A stretch of DNA of 38,769 bases from Desulforhopalus sp. GTDB lineage: Bacteria > Desulfobacterota > Desulfobulbia > Desulfobulbales > Desulfocapsaceae. The DNA lies in assembly GCA_013139415.1 (NCBI GenBank), contig WTAT01000528.1, positions 1 to 38,769 on the forward strand, written 5' to 3'. Below the pieces are notes generated by a model that was given only the letters and a program-made list of their open reading frames with translations, did not search any database and had not been told where the DNA came from. Below, piece by piece: positions 15,577-24,191 of this stretch (positions within the stretch are counted from its first letter, which is position 1; each line of letters opens with the position of its first letter). Position numbers and translations under genes: made by a program.

Positions 15577-17640
15577 TTAATTATTTTCTGCAGCTGTCTC
15601 AGCAACAATTTTCTCTGCGATTTGAGCCGGTACTTCTTCATAATGAGAAAAAGAGATATCGAAACTTCCAAGCCCCCCCGTCATTGAGGTAAGATCTGTT
15701 GCATAAGACAAAATTTCGGATTGGGGAACCTGTGCGTTAATAACCTCTAACCCATTAGCAGAATCCATCCCCATAACCTTGCCACGGCGGGAATTGAGGT
15801 CCCCCATCACATCGCCGACGCTCTCCTTGCCGACCTTGATTTCTATGTCCATATAGGGCTCAAGCAAAACCGGCCCGGCTTCCTGTGCACCTTTTTTGAA
15901 AGCAAGGGAGCCGGCAATTTTAAAAGCCATCTCCGAAGAATCAACATTATGGAAAGAACCGTCAACTAAAACAATCTTTACATCAATCAAGGGATATCCT
16001 GCCAAAACACCTTTCTCCATGGCTTCCTGAATACCTTTATCCACAGCCGGTCTGTATTGCTGCGGGATCACCCCCCCTACAATTTTATCTACGAACTCAT
16101 AACCACCGCCTGGTAGCGGTGAAATTTCTATCCAGCAATCACCAAATTGACCACGGCCACCACTTTGCTTTTTATGTTTCCCCTGTACTCTGGCGGTCGA
16201 TCGAATAGTTTCCATATACGGAATTTTCGGAGTACTAAGCTCCATTTGAACGCCAAATTTTCTCTTAATCTTAGAACCAACCACATCAAGATGTACTCTC
16301 CCAACACCGGACAAAAGCACCTGTTTGGTTTGCTCTTGCCTGGTAAGCCGTAATGTCAGATCCTCATCAAGCATTTTAGTGATGGAGCCAAAAACCTTTT
16401 CTTCGTCGCCTTTTTTGGCACTCACAGCAAAAGAAATTACAGGCTTTAAGGGCTCTGGAGCTTCTAATAACACAGGACTAGAAGCATCAGCCAGGGTGTC
16501 ACCAGTCCCGGTTTCTTTTAGTTTTGTAAGGGCAACAATCATTCCCGGCCCTGCACTATCGATCGGTTTCTGCTCTTTTCCTTCGAGTACATAGAGCTGT
16601 CCAAACCGTTCTGTGGTCTTCTTCGTGGAATTGTAGAAACTATCACCATCCAGAATGCCGCTGAATATTCTTAGGATAGTAAGCCGTCCGGCGTAAGGAT
16701 CGGCCATGGTTTTGAAAACCAGTGCCGTCAGGGGTTCTTCTGAAGTTGGTGCAATTTCAACGGTTTCTTCACCGTCTGCTTTTGTAGCTGAGATGGGCTG
16801 GCGATCAGATGGGCAAGGCATAAGATCATTGATAATATCAAGAAGTGGGGCAGTTCCCTTATTTAGAGTGGCGGCACAAACACAAACAGGGGCAATAGTC
16901 GCAGTCAATATGCCTGTTTTCAAACCTGCCAGCAACTCTGCCTCGGTCAGTTCACCTTCTTCCAGAAATTTTTCTATTAGCTCATCATCGGTTTCAGCAA
17001 CATTTTCCATCAATGTTTCGCGAAGCAGAGCCACTTCATCAGCCATTTCAGCCGGGATATCAGTTGATTTAACCCCACCCTTATCGCCATCAAACAAATA
17101 AGCCTTTCCGGTTACTAGATCTACATACCCCTTAAAATCATCCTCAGCACCAATAGGCAGTTGAATGACAACCGGATTAAACGCCAGTGACTCTTCGATT
17201 TCATCAATCGTTTTCTGAAAATCGGCTCGTTCACGATCCATTTTATTGATAGCAATTACAGTTGGTACGTTTCTCTCTTTTATAATATTCGAGAACTTAA
17301 TGGTCTGCCCCTTCACTCCAAGTACGGCACCGATTGTGAACAGTGCGCTGTCGCATACATGGGAAACAGAGACAGTCTCATTAAGAAAGTTATCATCACC
17401 AGGTGTGTCAATGAGAAACACACTGTGCTTTTTCCAGCTGTAATTATGGAAACTTGTGTTGATGGATATATTTCTGGCTATTTCTTCTTCTTCGTAATCC
17501 ATCGCTGAATTGCCGTCATCAACCTTACCGAGTCTGTTAATTTTCCCGGCCGTGAAAAGCATTGCCTCAGCAAGAGATGTTTTGCCACAATTACCATGAC
17601 CAATTATTGCTACATTCCTGACCATATTTGTTTCCTGCAT
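15577..17640 (-). CDS. elongation factor G-like translational GTPase (paralogue)
   Basis: The 687-residue product has all EF-G domains: a GTPase domain (P-loop GHGNCGKTS at about residues 14-22, DTPGDDNF switch II, NKMDRERADF guanine-specificity loop), a beta-barrel domain 2, and domains III-V (the RGQFGDCWIEI and SSEMAFKIAGSLAFKKGAQEA segments of domain IV). The P-loop GNCGKTS and the DTPGDDNF sequence differ from canonical housekeeping EF-G (GHxDAGKTT, DTPGHVDF), so this is the divergent EF-G-like group, whose role may be in recycling or stress translation. It has GGAG before the ATG. The next gene downstream is mogA-like. Confidence 0.9.
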   Translation of the reverse strand: MQETNMVRNVAIIGHGNCGKTSLAEAMLFTAGKINRLGKVDDGNSAMDYEEEEIARNISINTSFHNYSWKKHSVFLIDTPGDDNFLNETVSVSHVCDSALFTIGAVLGVKGQTIKFSNIIKERNVPTVIAINKMDRERADFQKTIDEIEESLAFNPVVIQLPIGAEDDFKGYVDLVTGKAYLFDGDKGGVKSTDIPAEMADEVALLRETLMENVAETDDELIEKFLEEGELTEAELLAGLKTGILTATIAPVCVCAATLNKGTAPLLDIINDLMPCPSDRQPISATKADGEETVEIAPTSEEPLTALVFKTMADPYAGRLTILRIFSGILDGDSFYNSTKKTTERFGQLYVLEGKEQKPIDSAGPGMIVALTKLKETGTGDTLADASSPVLLEAPEPLKPVISFAVSAKKGDEEKVFGSITKMLDEDLTLRLTRQEQTKQVLLSGVGRVHLDVVGSKIKRKFGVQMELSTPKIPYMETIRSTARVQGKHKKQSGGRGQFGDCWIEISPLPGGGYEFVDKIVGGVIPQQYRPAVDKGIQEAMEKGVLAGYPLIDVKIVLVDGSFHNVDSSEMAFKIAGSLAFKKGAQEAGPVLLEPYMDIEIKVGKESVGDVMGDLNSRRGKVMGMDSANGLEVINAQVPQSEILSYATDLTSMTGGLGSFDISFSHYEEVPAQIAEKIVAETAAENN

Positions 17641-17922
17641 TTGTATCTCCTCTAAAACGACAATTTATCAATACCGTATCCAAATCACGACAAAACTCTC
17701 AACTCGCTCGAGCCTCCATTCGGTGCAAAAGACAGTACTCATATATTCAATTTCAAAAGACAAAGTCAAGAGAGAACAGCGATAGCAAAGTGTTTCAAAA
17801 AAAATATTTGTATAGAAGTACCTGATTCAAATCAAAATGATGATTTTGTGGCATATTTTTTATTATCGGGGTATTCTGGCAACCCGAATTACTATTTCAG
17901 ATTTTTCCCGGATAATTTTCAG
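17641..17922. other. divergent intergenic region upstream of murJ
   Basis: This stretch separates the divergent EF-G-like gene and murJ and presumably holds both promoters. I see no gene in it and cannot assign individual promoter elements with confidence. Confidence 0.4.
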
Positions 17923-19515
17923 TTGACTGATCAGACAGCAAATAAAAGCACAATAGCCAAATCAGCCGCCACCGTTGGCATTGCTGTGATGTGCAGTCGA
18001 ATCCTTGGACTTGTCAGAGAACAGGTGTTCGCTGGACTTTTTGGCGCCGGATACACCAACGATTCCTTTGTTGTAGCGTTCCGCATACCTAACCTTCTAA
18101 GGGATCTTTTCGGGGAAGGTGCGCTATCTGCCGCCTTCGTCACTGTTTTTTCGGCATACGACACGAACCGCTCCCGGGAGGATACCTGGAGGTTGGCGTC
18201 CAATGTTCTAACCTTTATCCTGATACTTCTAAGTATTATCACTTTACTAGGGATCTTTTTTGCCGATTCAATTGTCTCTCTTTTGGCACCGGATTTCAGT
18301 CTGATCGCCGGTAAGAGTGTTCTCACCATAAAACTCACTCAGATAATGATGCCCTTCCTCATTTTCATCTCACTTTCTGCGGTGGTAATGGGGATTTTAA
18401 ATACCAAGGGACGATTTTTTGTCCCGGCGATAGCCTCCAGCTTTTTCAATCTCGGCTCGGTGATTGGCGGAACCAGCCTGGCTTTTACCCTGCCACATTT
18501 TGGACAACCGGCCATAGTCGGAATGGCTATCGGCACACTTATCGGAGGAATGCTGCAACTCGGAATCCAGATCCCCTCATTGCTCAAAACCGGTTTTAGA
18601 TACAGGCCGACTATCGATCTTTCAGACCCCGGCTTGCGTCGGATTCTCAAACTGATGATTCCTGCAACCGTTGGGTTATCCGCCACCCAGATCAACATTT
18701 TCATCAACACCAACTTTGCCTCATCCTGCGCCGAAGGCTCCGTTTCCTGGCTCTATTATGCGTTCAGGCTTGTACAGCTGCCCATCGGCATTTTCGGTGT
18801 TGCTCTGTCGATCGCAATGTTGCCTATATTGGCCAAGCAGGCTGCAAAAAAAAATATAGCTGAAATGAAAAAAACCATGGTGTCGTCCCTCACCATGGTT
18901 TTTGCCTTAACCCTCCCAGCCACGGCCGGACTCATTGTCCTTGCGGAGCCGATTATCCGACTGATTTTTGAGCACGGCGCCTTTACCGCAAAAGACACCC
19001 TGGCAACGGCGCAGACACTGGCCCTTTATTCGGTGGGGCTGTTTGCTTATTCCTCAAACAAAGTGCTGGTACCCGCCTTTTACGCCCTCGACAAAACCCG
19101 TTATCCGGTCATTGCCAGCTTTATGGCGATTGTTATCAACATCATTATTATCAACCTGACTATTGACCGCTTTCAGCACTTGGCAATTGCTTTTTCCACT
19201 TCGTGCACAATGTTGATCAATTTTCTTTTTCTCATGATCGTATTATACAGGAACCTGAACGGTTTTCCCCTTGCTTACCTTTGCAAAAGCCTGCTGAAGA
19301 TAACATTTGCGACCCTGGCCCTTACCTGTTTACTCTGGTATTTGCTGCCATATTTTAATGCCTGGTTGCACGGTTCCGTCATCCACCAGAGTGGTTCGTT
19401 ATTGCTGCTCATCCTGTCAGCGGCTCTCTTGTATGGAGTGATTCTCCATTTATCTAAACTTGCAGAGATGAACATTTTAACGAAAATGATACGAACAAAA
19501 TTCCTCAAGAATTAA
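17923..19515 (+). CDS. murJ: lipid II flippase MurJ (MviN)
   Basis: MurJ flips lipid II across the inner membrane for peptidoglycan synthesis. The product (530 residues from the TTG at 17923) begins with KSAATVGIAVMCSRILGLVR and has about 14 hydrophobic helices across its length, with DSFVVAFRIPNLLRDLFGEG, a signature segment containing the conserved arginines of the central cavity. An in-frame GTG at 17848 would add 25 residues; I prefer the TTG because a GGA lies about nine bases upstream and the length then fits the family better. It is followed by copy 3 of the palindromic element. Confidence 0.9.
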   Translation: MTDQTANKSTIAKSAATVGIAVMCSRILGLVREQVFAGLFGAGYTNDSFVVAFRIPNLLRDLFGEGALSAAFVTVFSAYDTNRSREDTWRLASNVLTFILILLSIITLLGIFFADSIVSLLAPDFSLIAGKSVLTIKLTQIMMPFLIFISLSAVVMGILNTKGRFFVPAIASSFFNLGSVIGGTSLAFTLPHFGQPAIVGMAIGTLIGGMLQLGIQIPSLLKTGFRYRPTIDLSDPGLRRILKLMIPATVGLSATQINIFINTNFASSCAEGSVSWLYYAFRLVQLPIGIFGVALSIAMLPILAKQAAKKNIAEMKKTMVSSLTMVFALTLPATAGLIVLAEPIIRLIFEHGAFTAKDTLATAQTLALYSVGLFAYSSNKVLVPAFYALDKTRYPVIASFMAIVINIIIINLTIDRFQHLAIAFSTSCTMLINFLFLMIVLYRNLNGFPLAYLCKSLLKITFATLALTCLLWYLLPYFNAWLHGSVIHQSGSLLLLILSAALLYGVILHLSKLAEMNILTKMIRTKFLKN

Positions 19516-19517
19516 AC

Positions 19518-19640
19518 TAGTTTCCGTCCGAAAACCAAGGATTTTGTTCGAGATCGAGGCATGCAAAAAAAATTTGAGCATAACGATGAGATTGGACAGG
19601 TAGCGTAGACTCCGAAAGAACAGTTTTCGGATGGGAACTA
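19518..19640 (-). repeat. dispersed palindromic element, copy 3 (shortened)
   Basis: This copy is in the opposite orientation. Its terminal inverted repeats TAGTTTCCGTCCGAAAAC (19518-19535) and GTTTTCGGATGGGAACTA (19623-19640) pair at 16 of 18 positions. Read on the minus strand it shares with copy 2 the left flank TCCAATCTCATCG (TCCGATCTCATCG in copy 2), the right flank CTCGAACAAAAT and part of the TAGTTTCCGTCC end. The central stem-loop is largely missing, replaced by a short AT-rich hairpin (ATGC/GCAT). It follows murJ immediately and precedes the end of the convergent phasin-like gene. Confidence 0.7.
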
Positions 19641-19666
19641 ATCCAGCACTTATTGGATTTCGTGTC

Positions 19667-19981
19667 CTACTCAGTCTCTTTTTTTAGAGAAGAAATCTCT
19701 TCCCGTAACCGCTCAATCTCTGTTTTTAAGAGCTCGACATCCTCAACGCGGGCCAGTTTCATTTTGGCAATAGCGTTTTGCACAACGCTCTCTGTCTGAC
19801 TTTTCATCGTTTCGCGGGATTCCTCAGCACAGCTGAACATTTCTTGAACTAATTTTTCTCCCTCCTGCTCGGACATTTTCCCCTTGTCTATTAATTCTTT
19901 TGCGAGATCTTCAATTTTATCTTTAGTCAGAGACGCAACCCCGACACCCGTCAAAACAGCTTTTTTTATAAGATCTATCAT
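19667..19981 (-). CDS. phasin-like coiled-coil protein
   Basis: This 104-residue protein is nearly all helical and charged. An N-terminal segment LIKKAVLTGVGVASLTKDKI is followed by LAKELIDKGKMSEQEGEKL and a C-terminal coiled coil (about residues 78-102, VELLKTEIERLREEISSLKK). The pattern resembles poly(hydroxyalkanoate) granule-associated or phasin superfamily proteins, which coat storage granules. No phaC-like gene is in the window, so this role is inferred only from the fold. A good GGAG ribosome site precedes the ATG. Confidence 0.75.
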   Translation of the reverse strand: MIDLIKKAVLTGVGVASLTKDKIEDLAKELIDKGKMSEQEGEKLVQEMFSCAEESRETMKSQTESVVQNAIAKMKLARVEDVELLKTEIERLREEISSLKKETE

Positions 19982-20020
19982 CTCGTTCTCCTTAGTGTCT
20001 TACTCCAGATTTTCTGTCAT

Positions 20021-20170
20021 AAAAACAAGAAGTCTGAAGAGTGTTTTGAAATTGGAAACTTAAAGTAACCTGCAAGGCACTTATACCCCCTTGTGGGGTG
20101 TTAGTGTCTTTGAAATTATACTCTTATCATTATCCCCCTCAGATAAGTGATGGACCCTGAGGAGGTACTC
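20021..20170. repeat. 82-bp dispersed repeat and hairpin, cluster 3
   Basis: Positions 20021-20102 match 37002-37083 with 6 differences in 82 bases, ending in the CCCCCTTGTGGGG hairpin. The following unit 20135-20170, CCCCTCAG paired with CTGAGGAGG, resembles the unit at 13428-13463. The cluster lies between the phasin-like gene and the end of the dus gene, both on the minus strand. The long conserved part before the hairpin shows that this is more than a simple terminator. Confidence 0.8.
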
Positions 20171-20207
20171 AAAAGTACAGTTTATCGGAGTTACAATGAT
20201 GTTTTTT

Positions 20208-21200
20208 TTAACACATTGACCGAGCGAAAAAAATCGCTGCTCTCCGACGTGCCTGTTCAATACAATCACTGTTCTGGATCGATGCCGCAAGGTGATGGCC
20301 AAACGGAAATGACGCAGCAAAATATCGAGTAAACTGTTTCAGACGACCTAAGCGTCTTTCCGGTGCAAATCGCTGCTCAAGCAGGGTTATAAATTGAGCA
20401 TAAATCTCTGAGCTTTCAGTTTGTTTGCGACCTTCTCCAATACCGTAGAGTTCTCTGGCAATCTCACCACATAACCAAGGTCGCTCGACTGCTCCTCGAC
20501 CAATCATCACGCCGTCAGCGCCGGAGAGCTCGATACATCTCCTTGCATCCGCTGGAGAAAAGATTCCTCCGTTTGCAAGAATCGGCACGGAAACAGCATC
20601 TTTAATTTCACCAATTACCGCCCACCGAGGTTTACGACAAAACTTTTCTCCATTCAGTCTTGCATGAATAGTAATCATATCTACGCCCTCTGCCTCAAGA
20701 AATAGGCAGAATGATCGCAATTCATCACCGGCGAGACGGTGCCCCAGACGAATCTTCACACTCAGCGGTAATTCGGTGCTCTTTCTCAGGCTGCAAAGAA
20801 CCTTTTGGAGCTGCTTATGGTTACCAGCAAGTATGGCCCCCGCTCCCTGCCGTCTTTGCACTGGTGCCGGGCAACCAAGATTAAGATCAATGCCCTGAGC
20901 CCCAAGCTTATGCAGTTTTTCCACCGCAGGTTCGATAGTTACCTCATTTGAGGTAATAATTTGATATATAAGGGGTTTTTCTGACTCATCCCTGATAAGC
21001 AGAGGCGAACATAATTCGCTATCATGGGGCAGCCGTTTTGCGGCCAGCATTTCGGTAAAAAGTAGTCCAACCCCGCCCTCACCCTGTACCAGGCTGCGAA
21101 AAGCCGAATGGGTGATGCCAACCATTGGCGCGAGAGCAATAGGCGGTGAGATTTCCAGTCCGCGAACAACAAGCTTATTTTTAAATATTTTTCCTGACAC
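20208..21200 (-). CDS. dusB: tRNA-dihydrouridine synthase (DusB-like)
   Basis: This 330-residue flavoenzyme reduces uridine to dihydrouridine in tRNA using FMN and NADPH. The N-terminal part of the barrel has PIALAPMVGITHSAFR, the catalytic-cysteine motif LNLGCPAPVQRRQGAGA, VSVKIRLGH and ANGGIFSPADARR with the flavin site; the C-terminal helical domain begins at about residue 240. The start is a GTG with no clear ribosome site. It lies 17 nt downstream of the cNMP/PilZ gene. DusB is the best guess among Dus subtypes. Confidence 0.92.
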   Translation of the reverse strand: MSGKIFKNKLVVRGLEISPPIALAPMVGITHSAFRSLVQGEGGVGLLFTEMLAAKRLPHDSELCSPLLIRDESEKPLIYQIITSNEVTIEPAVEKLHKLGAQGIDLNLGCPAPVQRRQGAGAILAGNHKQLQKVLCSLRKSTELPLSVKIRLGHRLAGDELRSFCLFLEAEGVDMITIHARLNGEKFCRKPRWAVIGEIKDAVSVPILANGGIFSPADARRCIELSGADGVMIGRGAVERPWLCGEIARELYGIGEGRKQTESSEIYAQFITLLEQRFAPERRLGRLKQFTRYFAASFPFGHHLAASIQNSDCIEQARRRAAIFFARSMC

Positions 21201-21217
21201 GAAGCACTAAATAGCAA

Positions 21218-23575
21218 TTATTGATTTCGTCTGGCAACAGAGAGGATTTTGTTGTAAGAAGTCTCATCAATTTTTTTAGAAAGTTTAACATGAACTGAGA
21301 AATCCTGCACAATCGGCGCATATAACCTGACACCGACGACAACACCAATTAGTGGCGGGAGCTCCTCATTTCCGACAATGATGACTGTCTTAATATGTCG
21401 GCCCAGGAGTAACCTGGCTTTGTTGGTATTTGAGATTCTTATCGTAAATGCCATTCCTTGCCTGGAAATATCAAAAAGTTCACCATTAAAAGTCCGTTTT
21501 TCCTTGTTTCCATAGGGGTCCATCAAATTATTTCTGGTCTGAAGGACCACAGAGTAACGGGCATATTCCCGACGATCCCCCCCTGACATTTTTAATAATT
21601 CCGACACTTGAGTATGTTTTCGACAATACTTGCGCAACTTGTATTCGATGCCAGGATGGTCAACCGCAATTTTTTTTAACACTGCATGATCCAAGACATG
21701 GACCTGGATTTCGCAAAGAGCTCTCAGAGTTACAGTCCAAACAGAATTGGAAAAAAACTGGTCGCCACCCAGCACATTGCTGGGCTGCATTCTTTTAAGA
21801 AAAATTTCTCTTCCACCAACGTTGCAGCTAAGACTAATATAGCCAGAGTTGAGAAAATATAAATTATTGTCGTTCTCACCGCTTTGAACTATGATATCGC
21901 CCTTACGATAATTTTCCTGTCGCAGAGAATGATAAAGTTCACTGAACTCCTCAGTAGTCATTTCATCATACAACTCGCTCCATATCTCAAGATGATGACT
22001 GGTGATCGATTTATTTTTTTGTTCCTCAATAAAATCCCCAAGTTCAATGGCTTCAGTAAGTGCCATAGGGTTGATTTCCAAAAGTCTGGTCAGCAATAAT
22101 CTTGCCACAGGGAAATCAGTTGTTTTTGCCGCAGTGATCGCCTGGTCATAAATCAATTGTCCGGCCTGCTGTACATCACCGGCACGCACGAGAAGCTGAA
22201 CTTCCTCCTCTATTTTTCTAACCTTTTCGGAGGCCAGTTGCCGCTGAACAGGGTCGTTATCAAAAGACACAATATCTTTAAGACCATCAACACCCTGAAG
22301 GCTATGTCTCATCTTTGGCTCAATAACCATCAGTGCCTCATCTATGTGAAGCAGAAGTTGTTCGGTTCCCTGTTTCCTTGAGAATTCATCCCTCATTTTT
22401 CCGAGCTGCTCGACACTCTTTCTGCACGGAAAAGTTTTCAATGCTGCTATGAGAGCATGCGGCAAATCATCTCCTGATTGCACAGAAAAGGTTGTTCTCT
22501 TTCCGGCCAGATTGAGAATGGCCGCTAAAACATTTTCGTCGTTGTCTTCCTGCTCGACAAGCAGGCGGAGTATATGAACCTTCAGACGATCTTGGACAAA
22601 ATCAAGGCCCTTAATTAAACGGGGTTTTATCATCTGTCCGCCTAATTTCAAGACACAACGGATCATTTCATGTTGTATCCGTTCGTCAAAATGGCCAAAA
22701 TATCTTGCAACAAGGGCATAATGTGCATCGTTTTTGATTTCCGAAACGATGTAAATGATATTTTTCACGACTGCCCATGGCGGATCGCTTTTCAGGCAAT
22801 CTTCAAGGGCGGGAACCGCTGAATTACCAAACGTAGATATCAGGTCGAGCAAATCGAACTTTTCTGATCTACTGTCACTATAGATAGCCCGGTTGAACAG
22901 ATATGTTGCTGCTTTGGGACCTATGGAATGAAGTATATTTTGAAAAAGGTGTTGTTGTTCATTCCCAAGCAGATACCCATCTGTAAACTTTTCAAGGATA
23001 TCTTTTTTCTCAAGTTTCTGTAATGTTTTGTTCGTCAGACTTTTAATTACCCTGCTTTTTTTTAAACTACCTGACTGAATCCGGTACAGGAGGATAACCA
23101 CCTCTTCTACTTCAACCCAACATGAGTTATCCATTGACCAATCCAAAACTTCTTCAAGCCTCTTGATCAAAACGGAAAAACCGGGAAGCAATTCAGTCTC
23201 AAATTCGAGCCAGTTACAAAGGCCATGCACTAAAACAAGCATGTTTTGTGCCTCGTTTTGGTCAAGATAGAATTCCGTGGTGGAGGATAGTAATGCCAAC
23301 GCCCTCTCCCTCACTGGGATTTCTTCAACAATGGCCCCCTCACCAATACGTTTAAGAAGTTTTAATTTTATATCTTTGTTCTCACTAGGATCTGCCAAGA
23401 GATACGATCTCAGCCCCGCAATAAATTCATCGTTTTTCAGAACCTGGACATTGCCCCTTTCAAAATTGTTGAGATTATATGCAAACCGGAGTTCCCTCCG
23501 CTCTTTTTCAGCAGCAGCGATGTTCTTTGCAATATTTTCCGCAATATCGACAGGTTGTCCAATTTTATTTTTCAT
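21218..23575 (-). CDS. large cyclic-nucleotide-binding-like plus PilZ domain protein
   Basis: The product (785 residues from the ATG at 23575; a TTG at 23605 would add ten) has three parts. Residues about 1-540 are helical with HEAT-like repeats such as AVPALEDCLKSDPPWAVVKN. About 550-660 is a cNMP-binding (CRP-like) fold, with ENYRKGDIIVQSGENDNNLY and the phosphate cassette region VLGGDQFFSNSVWTVTLRAL. About 665-785 is a PilZ domain with the c-di-GMP motif RREYAR (RxxxR) and DISRQG (DxSxxG). In the cassette the usual GE is GD, so cyclic-nucleotide binding is uncertain, while PilZ motifs are intact. There is no DNA-binding or enzymatic domain that I can see. Confidence 0.85.
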   Translation of the reverse strand: MKNKIGQPVDIAENIAKNIAAAEKERRELRFAYNLNNFERGNVQVLKNDEFIAGLRSYLLADPSENKDIKLKLLKRIGEGAIVEEIPVRERALALLSSTTEFYLDQNEAQNMLVLVHGLCNWLEFETELLPGFSVLIKRLEEVLDWSMDNSCWVEVEEVVILLYRIQSGSLKKSRVIKSLTNKTLQKLEKKDILEKFTDGYLLGNEQQHLFQNILHSIGPKAATYLFNRAIYSDSRSEKFDLLDLISTFGNSAVPALEDCLKSDPPWAVVKNIIYIVSEIKNDAHYALVARYFGHFDERIQHEMIRCVLKLGGQMIKPRLIKGLDFVQDRLKVHILRLLVEQEDNDENVLAAILNLAGKRTTFSVQSGDDLPHALIAALKTFPCRKSVEQLGKMRDEFSRKQGTEQLLLHIDEALMVIEPKMRHSLQGVDGLKDIVSFDNDPVQRQLASEKVRKIEEEVQLLVRAGDVQQAGQLIYDQAITAAKTTDFPVARLLLTRLLEINPMALTEAIELGDFIEEQKNKSITSHHLEIWSELYDEMTTEEFSELYHSLRQENYRKGDIIVQSGENDNNLYFLNSGYISLSCNVGGREIFLKRMQPSNVLGGDQFFSNSVWTVTLRALCEIQVHVLDHAVLKKIAVDHPGIEYKLRKYCRKHTQVSELLKMSGGDRREYARYSVVLQTRNNLMDPYGNKEKRTFNGELFDISRQGMAFTIRISNTNKARLLLGRHIKTVIIVGNEELPPLIGVVVGVRLYAPIVQDFSVHVKLSKKIDETSYNKILSVARRNQ

Positions 23576-23856
23576 CAGATATAACTCACAAAGGATTTCA
23601 AGCAATCATTCGATTTAAAACAGAGGTGGTAACCATTATTACTAGAAATCTTCAGTCTGGGATTTATCAAAAAAAATGGAGTACAGATATGTAATAATCG
23701 TTTCCCAATTTCCTATGTTTTGCATCCGAATCCTGGCGACTGCAAAATCCTTAAGTTAAATAGAGGTAAGCCATACATAAAAATATCTCGATTCAGGATA
23801 GAAGACAGACCACAAAATATATGGACTTTAAGGCATGCAAGAAACATTTTTACAAA

Positions 23857-23897
23857 TATATAGTAACCAATATATAATAACCAATTATAAGCAACAA
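23857..23897. repeat. tandem 14-bp AT-rich repeats, possible operator
   Basis: TATATAGTAACCAA (23857-23870) and TATATAATAACCAA (23871-23884) differ at one position and are followed by a weaker third copy, TTATAAGCAACAA (23885-23897). Repeats spaced by 14 bp could bind a regulator or be chance AT-rich sequence. Confidence 0.4.
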
Positions 23898-24074
23898 GGA
23901 AAGAAAACTACTGCACCCGAACTCTTCACCTTCATTGACTGAGTATTTCTGGCTTGCATAATACAGTTATATAATTCCATGATCAGTAATTCACTATCCC
24001 CCCTTTTGAATTGTCTCAGCTACTATTAATGTTGAATTTTCCAGCCAATTACTCTAGACTTCTATGCTCTTGTC

Positions 24075-24104
24075 TTGACACAAAGTTCAAAAAGATAGAT
24101 CTTA
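24075..24104 (+). promoter_or_regulatory. candidate sigma-70 promoter of the lipid cluster
   Basis: A perfect TTGACA (24075-24080) is followed after 17-18 bases by ATCTTA or GATCTT, a weak match to a -10 box. It lies about 90 bp upstream of the ketosynthase start. The poor -10 box makes the call tentative. Confidence 0.3.
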
Positions 24105-24191
24105 ACCAGATTTCCATATATTCACTGTTGTTCAGTTACAATAATTGAAATTCTTCAATATAATATTCCTCATCAAAAAATACTATTTACC

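Larger units (their letters stand above)
23606..24191. other. AT-rich leader region upstream of the lipid cluster
   Basis: This 586-bp region has no gene that I can support. It contains a short tandem repeat at 23857-23897 and a candidate promoter at 24075-24104, listed separately. Its length and AT content are unlike the tight spacing inside the cluster, so it is the likely control region. Confidence 0.5.

Noticed and set aside
20081-20320. Minus-strand frame of 79 codons at the end of dus
   Set aside because: It overlaps the C-terminus of the dus gene and the dispersed repeat; no own features.
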